Part shown: positions 46,301 to 55,979 of the stretch, one piece after another
Numbering within the stretch: the first letter of the stretch is position 1
Layout of the letters: each line of letters begins with the position of its first letter
NCBI GenBank assembly: GCA_021495925.1
Contig: JAKEKT010000001.1
Coordinates: forward strand, 248,001-312,000
Length of the DNA: 64,000 bases
Source: Diplodia intermedia
Taxonomy: Eukaryota > Ascomycota > Dothideomycetes > Botryosphaeriales > Botryosphaeriaceae
Reading direction: 5' to 3'
The notes under the pieces: model-generated
The model's database searches: none
What the model saw: the letters and a program-made list of their open reading frames with translations, nothing else
What the model was told of the DNA's origin: nothing
Made by a program: the position numbers and the translations under genes

Positions 46301-46437
46301 CGATGCCGTTGGATAGCTCGACGACGCCTGCATCGGTGAGCAGCAGTAGTTTCTACAACAATAATGGTGGTGGAGGCGGAGCTGGGCATTCCCGGACTCC
46401 CACGCGATCGTCGGAGAACGGCGAGATCAGTCAGTAG
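40354..46437 (+). CDS. IML1: Vacuolar membrane-associated protein Iml1 (DEPDC5 homologue, SEACIT/GATOR1 subunit)
   Basis: One uninterrupted frame of 2027 residues from the ATG at 40354. The N-terminus has CTLWTHDHGVSREDVLFNID and KTKYPTLQVSVSDHIARNFGFRNR. A von Willebrand-like (SABA) region includes VLFLQMSKEMWNFD and SGIGIDLVCLQPMPLHSVPLF. A long Ser-rich linker is followed by a DEP domain near residues 1420-1490 (CFLGFDLTTWLLQNFRDI), then the C-terminal domain with FVYHKAILRKLNFVLDMES. The last 180 residues are Ser/Thr/Gly-rich. Iml1 with Npr2 and Npr3 is a GAP complex for the Gtr1 Rag GTPase at the vacuole and turns TORC1 down on amino-acid shortage. A small in-frame intron cannot be excluded in the linker. 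Confidence 0.93.
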   Translation: MPKSAASGAPKVQKVCTLWTHDHGVSREDVLFNIDRFSELAISPGSLVKIVALNQNTSVRDFQELARTPSQDGSRRIKLDTRRAPSTSGFSSRKPHGGSFTLTLDENGHRIQGGRDVDPSKTYVFQAKAMGPDLKTKYPTLQVSVSDHIARNFGFRNRMQVMLSPAEHDLYSASHVEISFRDEYLSRADMWRFAIAELSGKTVYKGQKLLFMGTIKATVKNVFVDGQTTHSAYFSTVTKPVFRSESARYVLFLQMSKEMWNFDTEGSGEIMFNKVINGFLPDLFKRWQRLDARHLVTIIMFTRMQYDRGFLPDGTQANGLPFDPDAAAGSATRDFYRVVVSEMASCDWINILYQLKKEFRKFLRDVTVMPYSPPKKSTTGLQDAFEGEPEPEPETIIAGTPRTSDKGNVLEAINLAALQYSKDYIDRDLVRTGISVIVISPGSGIFEVDYNMLKLTTDILLGSGIGIDLVCLQPMPLHSVPLFKYRTPRLATESDTKLQRVVEAADDVGAKFDFGADDETPRQTFPNFGPSRLPRHRGSTSLAASPAKLGSFQSHPALDPEPGEWSYAMPHWLDISYWSGSSDEIFGMEQVNKRGNPQARSQRKSKGFSLRCRMYELQMMGVMENEMSNISLPYLQENPLYPWSLLAPTDDGVNRRRDEKDGFLISASSSPVETRAMHRSRMHGSDEHMAMQRSWMDTYDDHIFRTLAHRRKTEENARKDRQEKELEARHVLRSNRFRYPPNESLLSASFNSQAESVVSSGRPPRSPSFMRGKEKADSSTDSLERDLRGSRITVNKRLSVASRATQDLSTSPVGRDIRHPLLMDRANTTTRLPPRSVPADTVPEDGDFPTKADADSRPATPERGRAKDVAGTGSDRSANSSINPRPSKWLSKNISFSAFGFGPSKAAPSTAEVTTSKVAAVGTLSKIAPSTSMARKPSQLSVLSTALKGSDAHDPKRATDPIEIQSTSKKPSIGEASQSSLRVGSGTPKGRFEDKVLSTSHATTDIKDPGSLFLLAGSKGLLDQVGPKFNLSSSGDRQEIPRTLSPTNFLAPWMVLVNPCNPRKNNLSLAGQFRRWHHVFPRPLKATSIKWKSLCSPAAVPLTNDFFPSAEQLASEYNENPYRIIQNDEEELYATPKSRENLIRELIAFRLAHGFQIIIGPSVSEFTGKPEPDIANIFAREYMLDAGASIFMSLGSTIHQLVCVSAGEVEIKRFHRKPAAEILSSDRAKPPFTYQPLIRTALDEKYEFQEFPLKNPRDEYNWNFIDSYLAGYEQDFSDTLRFWRARFVLIPVDIPPNPRRHLSMLAEDSDEEIRLEGIRKLTQIWQKWRYVPPEERQYQAAVRMSKDANPLAIEYQTRDPSAVVAAGPDGTILAEGTTDAFSTALFAGNEQYNRSNYDVSKLAADLQGDKGIPMTDRRWHFKLHLSCFLGFDLTTWLLQNFRDINTREQAVELGNEIMGKGLFHHVTRKHPFRDGNFFFQISTEYRAPRSETKSWLAGLGTRRSDKSSVPSTPSTETRPMSIASSSGSVPRSRPTTATSDNGDKTPTRMGSPRKQAILSNVMRIDVDNRKRSYRPEVVNLHYDRLHNPDNCYHIRIEWMNVTAKLIEDAINTWATSVEKYGLRLVELPLAEASHMGASHPFRAPYMVRLACQPPKGGPQQQLFDSTSFGPQRHTDRFVYHKAILRKLNFVLDMESAASFPADVDVTYSWGKPDYKHTQFIHKSGVLLAQITEDGDFMLLANRLCNNRGAFGVGLARDGGKLSADCAGAEGQQQLPPQRRDPTPIFALQNPTQNVRSPFASPLVRPVPDTLISAALLNANQRIGGGGADGKGGFKTAEQIKDEMEALCFDERALRLFYAEFAAAEQQLQERNSDRGSVHLKRRNNSGASPSPRISALTSSTSSSAMMNMVSSPRMTPVVLDSHIPTLGLPPNITTTTTTTTTTAAGSGGAATGASSSATAASAANRDLSPAPPSLGSSASSPAPMPLDSSTTPASVSSSSFYNNNGGGGGAGHSRTPTRSSENGEISQ

Positions 46438-47161
46438 TAGTGTCTGTCTAGCATGAGCGGCACTGCAGGAAGAAAAAAAAATCCACAAGTAAAGCCGATT
46501 CCGACAATGGTGTGGATGGTAGTCACCGCTTTTCCTGGTTTTCAGTTTCTTGCTCTTCTGAATATTTACACCAAGCCATGTAGCTTAGGTGGACTACTGT
46601 ATGTAAGCCCTTGAATGAAATGCAAATTCTAGTAGCGATGAACGGCCATGTGCTTACGATTGACGTGCGTTCAAGCATGGATCTGTTAAAGCTTGAGCTT
46701 ACCTCATGAGCGATTCTTACTTCTGGCGTCCTTGGCATAGCTTACCGCTCGGACCGTAGATTAGAAACAGACGGACGCAGGTAGAGCCGGAACCGGCTCG
46801 AGCACGACAGCAAGGAATGTGCGCGTCAGTCGCGAGACGCAATGTCGGCAAAACGGGTGGCCTGAGAAGTTGTGTATTCGTGCGTGACCCGGTGGGCGTT
46901 TGTCGCTGCTGCTGCTGTGCACGGTTCATGCGAGGAAGCGTGGAATGGGGTCCATCATCCTTGAACGCGTCGAAATGAAGGGCGGAACGAGTGGACGGCG
47001 TTGATCTGTTCGGCATCCGCGATGCAGCAAGCAGCGGCCGTCTGGCCAGAAAGGTGGAGCGCCGGCATGATCGCATCCCCGCCGGTTCGGCGGTTTTTGT
47101 TGGTCGGCTAGTTTCCACGCATGGCTGGGATCTTGCGTTGCGATCTCGGTCGTGCCGGTGG

Positions 47162-47179
47162 TTTTTTTTTTTTTTTTTT
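47162..47179. repeat. Poly(T) run
   Basis: Eighteen consecutive T residues in non-coding DNA. Confidence 0.85.
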
Positions 47180-48186
47180 GCATGAAGAGTGCTTTCCTGG
47201 GCGTTGGGAACGGCTGCGGACGGCGCTGCGTGGGCGAGATTATGCGACGCGGGGCAGAGCGCGGGGTACTCCGGCCGGGCGGTCGCCATTTCCGCCTGGC
47301 TGGGAGCAATGCAACGACGAGCTCCCGCGGCGACGAGCACTGGAGGAATGTCGGCAGAGCTCGATCATATTTCCCATCCACGTACCCTTGCGGACAAGTC
47401 ATGCCTCGGATCCTTGAAAGCCCTCGGATTTCCCAGAAGCTACCTAGGTACGTCAGCGCTCGATAAGCGGTAGCGTACATATGTAGTGTTCGGGACTCTG
47501 GTACCGGTAGCTATCTGACGTCCCTTCATCTAATGACTCGATCGGATTACGATGGGCCAGCCGCGACACGGGCTAGCCTGGACCCTGAGAGCGCGACAGC
47601 GAATAACGGGCCCAGGGCAGGCATGGCGTGCTGGTTGCTGCGGTCCCCTGCCACCGGCAAGCGGACGGTGTCAGCATCCCATCAGCGGACCACGACCGGC
47701 CGTCGCTTCGGGGAAGGTACATTGTGCATCACGCGTCGGATATCACGCTCGTTCTGTGGTTGTTTGTGCTGCTCGGCGCAAGCGATGACTCGGAGATCGC
47801 GGTAGGAGATGGGACCCGAGTGACGTTGCAGCCTGCTACTCGCTCTCGCGCCTGGCACGCGGTTGTAGCCAGCGCGCCGGCCATCACATGAACGCCGCCG
47901 GGAGCCTTGGTTATGGACGTCGTGCCTGTAAGACGGATGGGAGTCATCAGACGACGGGATGGAACCCGGGACGGGAGAGATACCGCCAGGTGAGGCGCCG
48001 GGCGTGGACGCAGATTGGCTAGGTACCGCCCACACTCCTGTGCCACAGCCGCTCCGTCGGGCCCCATCTCGACATGTTGAAAAGCAACTCCTCCAAGGTC
48101 CGGTGGATGCGTGATGGCCGCTCCCCAATCACGATCCATCCGGCCTTTTGTTGACGTCCACGTCGGAGGCCCGGCCCGGCCAGTCA

Positions 48187-48230
48187 GCGGCCAGCCAGCG
48201 GCCAGCCAGCGGCCAGCCAGCGGCCAGCCA
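48187..48230. repeat. 11-bp tandem repeat, four copies
   Basis: Four perfect units of GCGGCCAGCCA, with partial matches just outside. Confidence 0.9.
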
Positions 48231-49419
48231 ACGCGCCGTCCCGAGGCTGAGCACAGCGCTGCTGAGGTAGTTGGCCGCGACTCACCCGCGCGCGGCTCGT
48301 CCGTATGCAAAGGCGCTGCAGGCCAGGCGGCGTGGCTGACGGCACCCATGCACCGCGGCCTATTTCGGGTCGGGGTGGTCGACGACGCGCGATCTGCCCC
48401 GAGCCTGTGATGCTGACGCCGGTGCAACGGTCAGCCACCAGGCGTGGCTGCGAGGTATATGGGCGACGCACACCGCACCCGCGTGGTGTTCCTCCGCACC
48501 CTATCTGCCCATCGCGGACCTTGCGCGTCTGTGACGCCACACGCGCGCGCACAGCCAGGAAGGGCCGGAAAAAGCATGCCATCACGGCCTCCCAGTCCAC
48601 CCCTACACGTACCCGCTTCGGCCACCGCATTCCGCTGCGCGCCCAGCAGCCGACACTGCGCCAGTCAGCTCCCGCTCCCGCCCAGCGCCCCTGACGCTTG
48701 CTGCATCCCTTCCCTTGCTCGCGCGAACGGCCGCCGCTTCAGGCTAAAACGGGCGGCGGACGCTTTCTCGAACCTGGCGACAGAAGGAAATGAGCGTTGG
48801 GCGATCGCCGCGACGACATCATCGGGCAGCTCCATAGGGCGCGGCAGGGCGATTGTTGGCTAGGCACGCTTCCCCGTTGGCATCGCGTTTGTGGCTGCTC
48901 TAGGTTGTCGGGTAGGAAGGCCGTGTCGAGCTTGGATGAGCTTTGGCCGCACACCGCCTCTTGGTGCGTGCGAGTGCAGGGAAATCCACGCTCTCAACGC
49001 CGCCCACCACGCGAGCAAAGCATTGCTTCTGCTGCCTCACTCCTCCCGTCCCACCGCCAGATATACGGCCGCCGCCCGGCCTCCGCGCTGCAATTGCATC
49101 CTTCGCCCTCCCTCCGACCGCGCTCCCGCCTCCCTCCAAGCCCGTCACGCCAGCCCTCACCGGCGCCGGCCGCAGCCAACGCCCGCACCGTCCCGCCCTG
49201 GCCACCTGCTCCAAGCCCTCAGCCCTCACCACCGCGCGCCCTCGTGCCTCACGCTGCTCGTGCGAGCTCCGCCCCGAGTCGTGGCCATGAGCCAGCGCCA
49301 GCGGTCCGCCCCAGACATCCGAGTCCAGGCCGCCGGCTAGCAATTGATATTTCCACCCTCCGCCTTCCTTCTTCCATGGAGACGCCCGCCGTCGCCGCCC
49401 CGCCATACGAACGACGACG

Positions 49420-52400
49420 ATGCTCGGCCAGCTCCTCCATTCCTTCAACCCCTCCCGCCGCGGCACCCCGCGCCAGTCCAGCAACCTCATAGAATCCGTC
49501 ACCGAAGACTCCCACACCCGCAACCTTCTTTTCCCCGACGCTCAGGCCCTGTACCAGTCGGAGTCGTTCCCGCCCATCTTCTCCAGCGGCAGCCCCGCCG
49601 GCGGCCCTTCCAACGATGGCACCCAAGCAGGCATTGACCTCGACCAGCACCGCGACTTCCGGATCATAATCGCGCAGGATGAGGCCGGTGCAACGCCGCG
49701 AACTGTCCTCTTTGATTCGAAGCCGGGCAGCGGGAGTGCCGATTCGCCCTCGGGCGTCTCCGAGCGGCGGGCGAGCCGGATGTTTGGGCCCAGTGGAGGC
49801 GGTGGTGGGCCCATGTCGCCGGGTCAGGCGCCGGGTTCATCCTCTGCCTTCACGCCTGGCCATGGCAGAAGATCCTCGCTCGCTGCCCAGGGCTCTGTGC
49901 CCCAGTCGCCCACCGTCAGTGCGTTCCAGCGCGCCCGCACACGAGGAGCCTCTATCTCGAACATGCAGACGTTTGAAGAGAGCGCGCAGAATGCCAGGTC
50001 GCGAGAGTCGGACGAAATAGTGAGGACTTGCTTGGATTGCATGTTTGGGTCGGCGCCAATGGCATACCGCGGACCCAGCAACAAGCTCCACATCATTCCA
50101 ATGGAGCCCCGTGGACCCGAAAGACATGTTACGAGCCCCCCACCTCACGAGGGATTTGGCTCGCTGGGAAGATCGCCCGGTCGGACGAAGAGCAGATTGG
50201 CGACATCATACACTGCCTCGAACATCCCACCGGAACCCTCGCCATCCACGACAGAAGCTTCGCAGAAAGAAGTTCGCCGGCGGACCATTCTCATTACCCG
50301 ACTCTTCTCCGTTTCTCCGCCGGACGAAGTGGAGATGCCGGATCCTTCAACTTCAAATTCCACGACCCCTACGCCCGGAACTTCGGTAGGAAGAGGCAGC
50401 AGCTATCCATTTCCCCAAATTACGACCAACGGTTCATCTCAACATTCCGGGAGAAGAAATACGAGGCCGTGCAGAACGCCAATGTACGCCATAGGAATCA
50501 TCCTACACCTCCCAGTCTCGACGCCGCCCACTCGTTCCGGATCTCACAAGGCAGCCTCGAAATCTCAGGGTGGCCAGGAGTCGCTTGGCTCTTCTTTCGA
50601 CTCGGAGCGCCGTTCTGGATGGGCCTTTGTGGACGCCACGTTCGGCGTAGATTCATTGCTCTCGCTGTCTGGCAACAGTGACGTTGATGACCGGGTGGAC
50701 GTCATTGGACAGCACTGGGACGTCATCGTTCGGACATTGACGAGCCTTCAATTCCTGGTTCAGGAAAAAGTCATGGATTTGTTCAAGGTCGCTGAGCAGT
50801 CAGCCCCACAGCCTCAGCCTCCGAGCCGGACCCATGGATCTACCAGAAGCTCGCACCGAGAACCAATGATGCCTCCTCGCCGTATGCTGAAGTTGCAGCC
50901 GCTTGCACTGCTGTTTGATCCCGACGTCAAAGCAGCTGTTGAAAATGCTGCTGATCGAGTAGTCCGTGGAATGAAAGTCCCTCGGGTCGTCACTGGCCAA
51001 GGTAGATGGGGTGTTTGGCGTGAGGAAGCTCGATGGCTTGGGCGTTGGGCTGGTGGAAGGGAGCAAAACTTCTTCCTCTTCAATTTGCTGACCGCGTTCT
51101 TGGGAACGCATACGGAGTGGTTGAATATCTTGGGGCCGAAATCATATCGGACAAAGTTCCGTGAGCAACAGCGTAACATCGCCGGCGAAGACATTACGAT
51201 TGCAAGCCGGACGGTTATCATCTCGCCAGACAAGATGGCTGCGAGACGTTTGATCTTCCTTCTGTCCAACTTCCTCCCGGCTTCCAACCATGGTCTTTTG
51301 GACGGTGCATCGCCAATGCGCCCCAGCACTTCTACATCGCTGCGAGGATATTCCCAGTCACCTCCGAATGCAGCGGGAGTAGCGAGACAACATTCTCTGA
51401 GGCGCACGATAAACAGAAAGGGGCATAAGAGCTATCCCAACATGAACGCCTTGAACGCCGCGAAGGGCAGTAATTCCGACTTACCCGAAGAGAAGGTCGA
51501 GGAGAAGGAAGAGAGACGTCCCCCCTCTCGGTCGGCACCTCACTCGCGGCGACCGTCGCAAGTGCACTCGGTCAGATCGATAAACCACACCGGCTTGGCG
51601 ATTCCATCCATGGTCGAGGATCCTGCGGTGCGCAAGGGAAGCACGACGACCACGTCCACTGTTACCCCTGAAACAGCTGTCCCCGTCGCGCATTTTGCCG
51701 TTCATCGACATAACTCAGGGTCACAATCCTCCAACGAGACACGCCCACCGAGCAGTGGCAGCCTCGCCTCCGTCAATCTAAGGCACACCTTACATCGTAC
51801 TGGCAGTAGCAACACCGCTCCCAGCAATGACTCCTCGTCCAGCAAATGGGGGAGCTTCATAAACTTCTGGGGCAGCGGTGGGCGCCGTGAATCTTCGGCA
51901 GATCACAGTGACATCCTTCAGTCTACCGACGACGGTGTTAGTGTTGAGCGGTTCGGCTACAGAAGGACACATAATCATTCCGCAAGCAAGCTCGAGAACA
52001 TGGTTCAAGAGCTTCAGGTCGATGACTTTGATCAAGCAGACTCGGAAGATTATGAGGCAGCTGCCAATGCGGAACAGAGCCCGATGTCCCCTGGTGCGCC
52101 ACACAGCGCGGCCCGCGCCATCCCTGCGCGCTCCAAGCATCTCGATTCTCCACTAAAGCTGTCGGTCAACGAGAACGACGGTGTCATTGATGTAGACATT
52201 GCCCTTCCTGGCTTCGGCTCGCCGGTTCAATCCCCCCTCCTGCCTGCCCTCGGTAATTCCGTAGGAAGCCTTGAGGGTTCGACGTTCGGGCCATCGTTTT
52301 GCTCATCGGCTATATCTGTTGACAGCCAACCCCCAGTCAACGTTGCTGGATGGCTTGCCCGCTATCACCAGGACTTCGCTCTCCAGGGTGTCCAACCGTA

Positions 52401-53391
52401 TGCGGATTTGGAGAAGGATGTACGGAAATCGATGAGTGCCGAGCCTACTCCTGTTGCTGCCGTCACGACTCCCACCCTGGAAGGCGGCCCGCAAGAAAAG
52501 TGGGTGCACGTCTGCACCGCACTGATTGCTGATGCAAGGACGTTCACGATCAAGAGGCTCCACCTCAAGCGTAAGGTTAGGTTGATTCCTATTGCAAGTC
52601 AGCCAGCCATCACTCCAGGAATCACTGCACAGACACCGGGGCCGCAAAGTATGCCGAAGAGTCAATACGGCAATCCATATAGTAATGGATCAAGCCTGAT
52701 GCCAGCGGTCCCCATGACGGAGTTGCATTTGCAGGAGGAATTTGTTGAAGAGACTGTTATGGACCTCGACGAGACACTGGCTGATGCCTTGGAGAAGGGC
52801 ATCGCCTCCAGCGGTGTCAGCACTCCTGCTCTCACGTCAAGCACGTCTTCGATCGCGCCTGCAACTGCTACTCCCACTCAACGAACGTCTCAAATCCAGG
52901 ACAAGACGCCGCAGAGGAGGACTCGGCTTCAGGAGCAAGAACAAGATGAGGATGTCAGCCCCAAGAAGCAGCTCCCTGCCTCATCCTCTGTCGCGACTTC
53001 TACTACCGTCTCCACGACCGCGTCGGCATCGTCTTCTCGGTCCTCTTCCCGCCGCGGTCGCAACAACGGTGTCCGCATTCACACGCAGCCGGAGGCTAGC
53101 GATGCTGCGAGCACGATCACAACGCTCGAGACGATGCCGCGCGGCAATCAGGAATGCAAATCCCTCGTCCTCGGGGCGCTGGATCAGATTGTGCGCAGCG
53201 TAGCGGCGGAGCGCACGGGTAACTTCATGCCTTCGCGGGTGGGTAAGGACGTTGGCGCGTCGTCGACGAACACTCCGAAGCAGAGCAAGCGACGTGCCAC
53301 CAAGAGCTCCATTACGGAGAGCTTGCACAAGGAGAGTACGCTCAGAGAGGGCATCAGGGGGTGGTTGGCGCAGGTGGAAGATGGGAACTGA
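49420..53391 (+). CDS. LST4: Folliculin-interacting protein (FNIP/Lst4) homologue
   Basis: One uninterrupted frame of 1323 residues. FRIIIAQDE and TVLFDSK (about residues 80-100) fit the FNIP N-terminal longin part. RTCLDCMFGSAPMAYRGPSNKLHI, RRTILITRLFSV and TPMYAIGIILHLP are DENN-type blocks. NFFLFNLLTAFLGTHTEWLNILGP and VIISPDKMAARRLIFLLSNFLP belong to the central DENN region. The C-terminal part with PPVNVAGWLARYHQDFALQGV matches the last FNIP domain. The linkers are Ser-rich, consistent with phosphoregulation. In yeast Lst4 pairs with Lst7 (folliculin) as a GAP for the Gtr2 Rag GTPase, activating TORC1 on amino-acid refeeding. Its neighbour IML1 controls the partner Rag. Start ATG 49420 is the first of the frame; no folliculin gene is seen in the window. 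Confidence 0.85.
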   Translation: MLGQLLHSFNPSRRGTPRQSSNLIESVTEDSHTRNLLFPDAQALYQSESFPPIFSSGSPAGGPSNDGTQAGIDLDQHRDFRIIIAQDEAGATPRTVLFDSKPGSGSADSPSGVSERRASRMFGPSGGGGGPMSPGQAPGSSSAFTPGHGRRSSLAAQGSVPQSPTVSAFQRARTRGASISNMQTFEESAQNARSRESDEIVRTCLDCMFGSAPMAYRGPSNKLHIIPMEPRGPERHVTSPPPHEGFGSLGRSPGRTKSRLATSYTASNIPPEPSPSTTEASQKEVRRRTILITRLFSVSPPDEVEMPDPSTSNSTTPTPGTSVGRGSSYPFPQITTNGSSQHSGRRNTRPCRTPMYAIGIILHLPVSTPPTRSGSHKAASKSQGGQESLGSSFDSERRSGWAFVDATFGVDSLLSLSGNSDVDDRVDVIGQHWDVIVRTLTSLQFLVQEKVMDLFKVAEQSAPQPQPPSRTHGSTRSSHREPMMPPRRMLKLQPLALLFDPDVKAAVENAADRVVRGMKVPRVVTGQGRWGVWREEARWLGRWAGGREQNFFLFNLLTAFLGTHTEWLNILGPKSYRTKFREQQRNIAGEDITIASRTVIISPDKMAARRLIFLLSNFLPASNHGLLDGASPMRPSTSTSLRGYSQSPPNAAGVARQHSLRRTINRKGHKSYPNMNALNAAKGSNSDLPEEKVEEKEERRPPSRSAPHSRRPSQVHSVRSINHTGLAIPSMVEDPAVRKGSTTTTSTVTPETAVPVAHFAVHRHNSGSQSSNETRPPSSGSLASVNLRHTLHRTGSSNTAPSNDSSSSKWGSFINFWGSGGRRESSADHSDILQSTDDGVSVERFGYRRTHNHSASKLENMVQELQVDDFDQADSEDYEAAANAEQSPMSPGAPHSAARAIPARSKHLDSPLKLSVNENDGVIDVDIALPGFGSPVQSPLLPALGNSVGSLEGSTFGPSFCSSAISVDSQPPVNVAGWLARYHQDFALQGVQPYADLEKDVRKSMSAEPTPVAAVTTPTLEGGPQEKWVHVCTALIADARTFTIKRLHLKRKVRLIPIASQPAITPGITAQTPGPQSMPKSQYGNPYSNGSSLMPAVPMTELHLQEEFVEETVMDLDETLADALEKGIASSGVSTPALTSSTSSIAPATATPTQRTSQIQDKTPQRRTRLQEQEQDEDVSPKKQLPASSSVATSTTVSTTASASSSRSSSRRGRNNGVRIHTQPEASDAASTITTLETMPRGNQECKSLVLGALDQIVRSVAAERTGNFMPSRVGKDVGASSTNTPKQSKRRATKSSITESLHKESTLREGIRGWLAQVEDGN

Positions 53392-54019
53392 TGATGATGA
53401 AGATTGTTCCGTGTACCACTATGACCGAGTCTTTCCTTCTTCCTCGGGCTCTTCATTTCACCATACACTGTGTTTTTATGTACGACTATTTGGCTGCTGC
53501 GGGCTTTGCGGGATTGCTGCTGCTGCTACTGCGTTTAAGCGGGCGTGGATATGTTTTCTTTTCTTTCTAATCCTCTCTTTTCTCGTTTTTCCTCTGACGG
53601 CGAAGGGGCAGACTTTATGATGCCTTTTGCCTGCTTTCCATTCCGGTTGACAATGCTGCTTTCGTTTTCTAGTATTATCTGGGGTTGGGCATTTCCGTGA
53701 TCAGATACTCCTGGGTTCTTATACTCTTTAACTCACTGCATAGATTTGGGTGGGCTTCTGCTGGTTTTTTATATCTCAGGGATATCTTGGTGGGGATGAT
53801 GACGATGACGGGACGAGAAAGGCTGACTGACCATATGGGCGATGAATGGGGAAGTTGCAAGATAGAATGGATGTGATGATTGATGTTCAGTTCGTGTCCT
53901 GGTGAGTTGTTACTCGATGGCCACCCGGCGAAACGCCACAGCCGGGCCCCGCTTGGACTCCCGAATCGCGTCCCCCGCTTCCTCCACCACCACCGTGTCG
54001 GTCATCGCGTGCGTCCGTC
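53392..54019. other. Intergenic region before the Zn2Cys6 gene
   Basis: T-rich 3' flank of the FNIP gene, then C-rich DNA close to 54019. No gene is supported. Confidence 0.45.
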
Positions 54020-55969
54020 ATGCCAACCGCCGAAGATCGCCGAGCCCGCCGAGCCCGCACCCGCAAGTCCCGCGGCCGAGGCTTGAGGACTCGTTCAGGC
54101 TGGTGAGCGCCTGGTGTTGGCTAAAGTGATTCAGCCGAAGTTGTCTGACAATCCGTCTTGCAGCATCACCTGTCGAAAGCGTCACGTCAAATGCGATGAG
54201 GCCAGTCCTCCCTGTGGTCCTTGCGCAAAGAGCGGCCAAGAGTGCGTTTATGGAGAGGCGGCGCCGTCCCGACCGCGAAAAGAGCGGCAGTCGTCTGCCA
54301 TTGATGCCGACCAGCCCCAGCCGCCGCAGTCCTTCGGAGACGCTAGCCAAGACGCTCCCGCCGAAGGCACTTGTTGCGATGTTTCCTTCCCTGACTTTGC
54401 CCAGCCTAGCTTAGATGAAGGCGGCAACGTCCACGCCAATGTGGCCATTGGCGAATCACCTGGTAGCTCGGTCGGCTCGTCTCGACCAGCAGTCAGCACG
54501 GCTACAGCGGGTTGGTTCGGCTTGTTGCTTGACGATGCTGCTCTTGAGCTTGAAGGAAACTACAGTCAGACTGCGCCTCTGCTGGACCCTGGGTTGTTCG
54601 GTAGCGCGTCAAACGCCATCTCTCAGCAGTTTTCGATACTTTCTCCCTCGCAGCAAAATGCCATTGCTGAACAACGCCTGTGGCAATGCTCGGAAAGGAT
54701 TCAGCTGTCGGCAAATGAATGCCTGCTCTTTGAGAATTTCGTGCGCCGGGTCGGTCGGTGGCTGGACTTGTTTGACCAGGAAGACCATTTCTCAACTCTC
54801 GTTCCCCGGCTTGCGGTACGCCCTTCTCCTTTCACTACGTCGTCACACCTTATCAATGCTGATCGGCTCGCTAGTTATACAACACCGGCCTTATGAACGC
54901 AGTTCTGGCTTTGTCTGTCCGGCACATTTCTTTGAATCCTCACGTCGCACCAGATGTATGCCCGGAAAGAGCGGATGCACTCAAATACTACTACGAAACG
55001 CTTCACTACTTGCACAAGGCAATGCAGTTTGACAGTTTTAAGACAAGTCTGGAGCTACTTGCGACCTCACTCATCGTCTCCACTTACGAAATGCTCGACG
55101 GGTCACGCCCAGATTGGGAGCGCCACCTGAAGGGCGTCTTCTGGATCCAACGCTCCCGAGACATCCACGGGGACTCGGGCGGACTCAGGCAGGCCAACTG
55201 GTGGGCCTGGCTGTGTCAGGATGTCTGGGCGGCTTTTCGAGAGAAGCGCAAAGTCTTCAGCTTTTGGAAGCATCCCAGGACCTTCAACCAGCTCAACGAA
55301 CATGAGCTCGCTTGTCGTGCCGTCTACACATTCGCCAAGGCCGTCAACTTTTGTTCCAAAGAAGAGACGGAGGCGGATAAGGATGCCATTCACGGACGGA
55401 TTGCAAGGGCGGATGCGTTGGTCAGAATGTTGGATGAGTGGCAGAGCCTGCTTACTCTCAAGTTCTCCCCGTTGCCGATGGCGGAAGGCACTGAGTCTGA
55501 TGTCTTTCCGCCCATTTGGATATACCCTTCCTGTTTTGGTGAAAAGTCCTCGATACTATTTTTCTCGACACTGTGCTGATCCGTCTTTTAGCTGTGGCTG
55601 TGCAACTGAACAATGCTGCTCGGATATTGATAGATCTCCATCGGCCGTTTCTTGGAGGATTGAATGGATACGTGCAAAAGCAGAAAGAGATGACTAAATG
55701 TGCCGAAACCATCTGCGGTATTGCAAGGCCTTTGACTGATGACGCCGCCTCGCTGATGTCGTCTCAATGTCTTTATATCGGTACGCGGCTCCCTTCCTCC
55801 TCCCAAGATTGTCCCTCCACTGTTGACAGACATTCCAGCTGGATTAGTTGTACAGGATACGAAGCAGCAGGAGGCTATCCTTGAACTTATCAACGAATGC
55901 CGACTTCGCAGCGGGTGGCCGATCAAGCCTCTTGGAGATGAGCTCCAGGCACTCTGGAGAAAGCTTTGA
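54020..55969 (+). CDS. Zn2Cys6 fungal-type transcription factor
   Basis: Exons 54020-54102, 54164-54815, 54875-55538, 55592-55780 and 55839-55969 give 572 residues. A basic start is followed by the binuclear cluster with cysteines at about 28, 31, 38, 45, 48 and 55 (SGCITCRKRHVKC, then CGPC and C). The first intron cuts the cluster after its first Cys codon begins, so the domain is invisible without splicing. The rest is a fungal_trans_2-type helical region (LLFENFVRRVGRWLDLFD, LMNAVLALSVRHISLNP, LIVSTYEMLDGS). The protein ends GDELQALWRKL, a common ending in this group. Its stop is 10 bp from the stop of the convergent aldolase gene, so the transcripts must overlap at their 3' ends. A role in controlling the adjacent aldolase and SDR is inferred from position only. 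Confidence 0.88.
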
Positions 55970-55979
55970 TTGCCATCCT

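Larger units (their letters stand above)
46438..49419. other. 3-kb gene-free stretch between IML1 and the FNIP homologue
   Basis: Contains an 18-T run (47162-47179) and an 11-bp tandem repeat (48187-48230). Many open frames lie on both strands, all Arg/Pro/Ser/Ala-rich and unrecognised. The last 400 bp before 49420 are C/T-rich, as in promoters. No gene is supported. Confidence 0.45.

Noticed and set aside
46717..47480. Minus-strand frames of 184 and 207 codons
   Set aside because: They overlap each other in different frames and owe a Lys run to the poly(T) tract; no homology is recognised.
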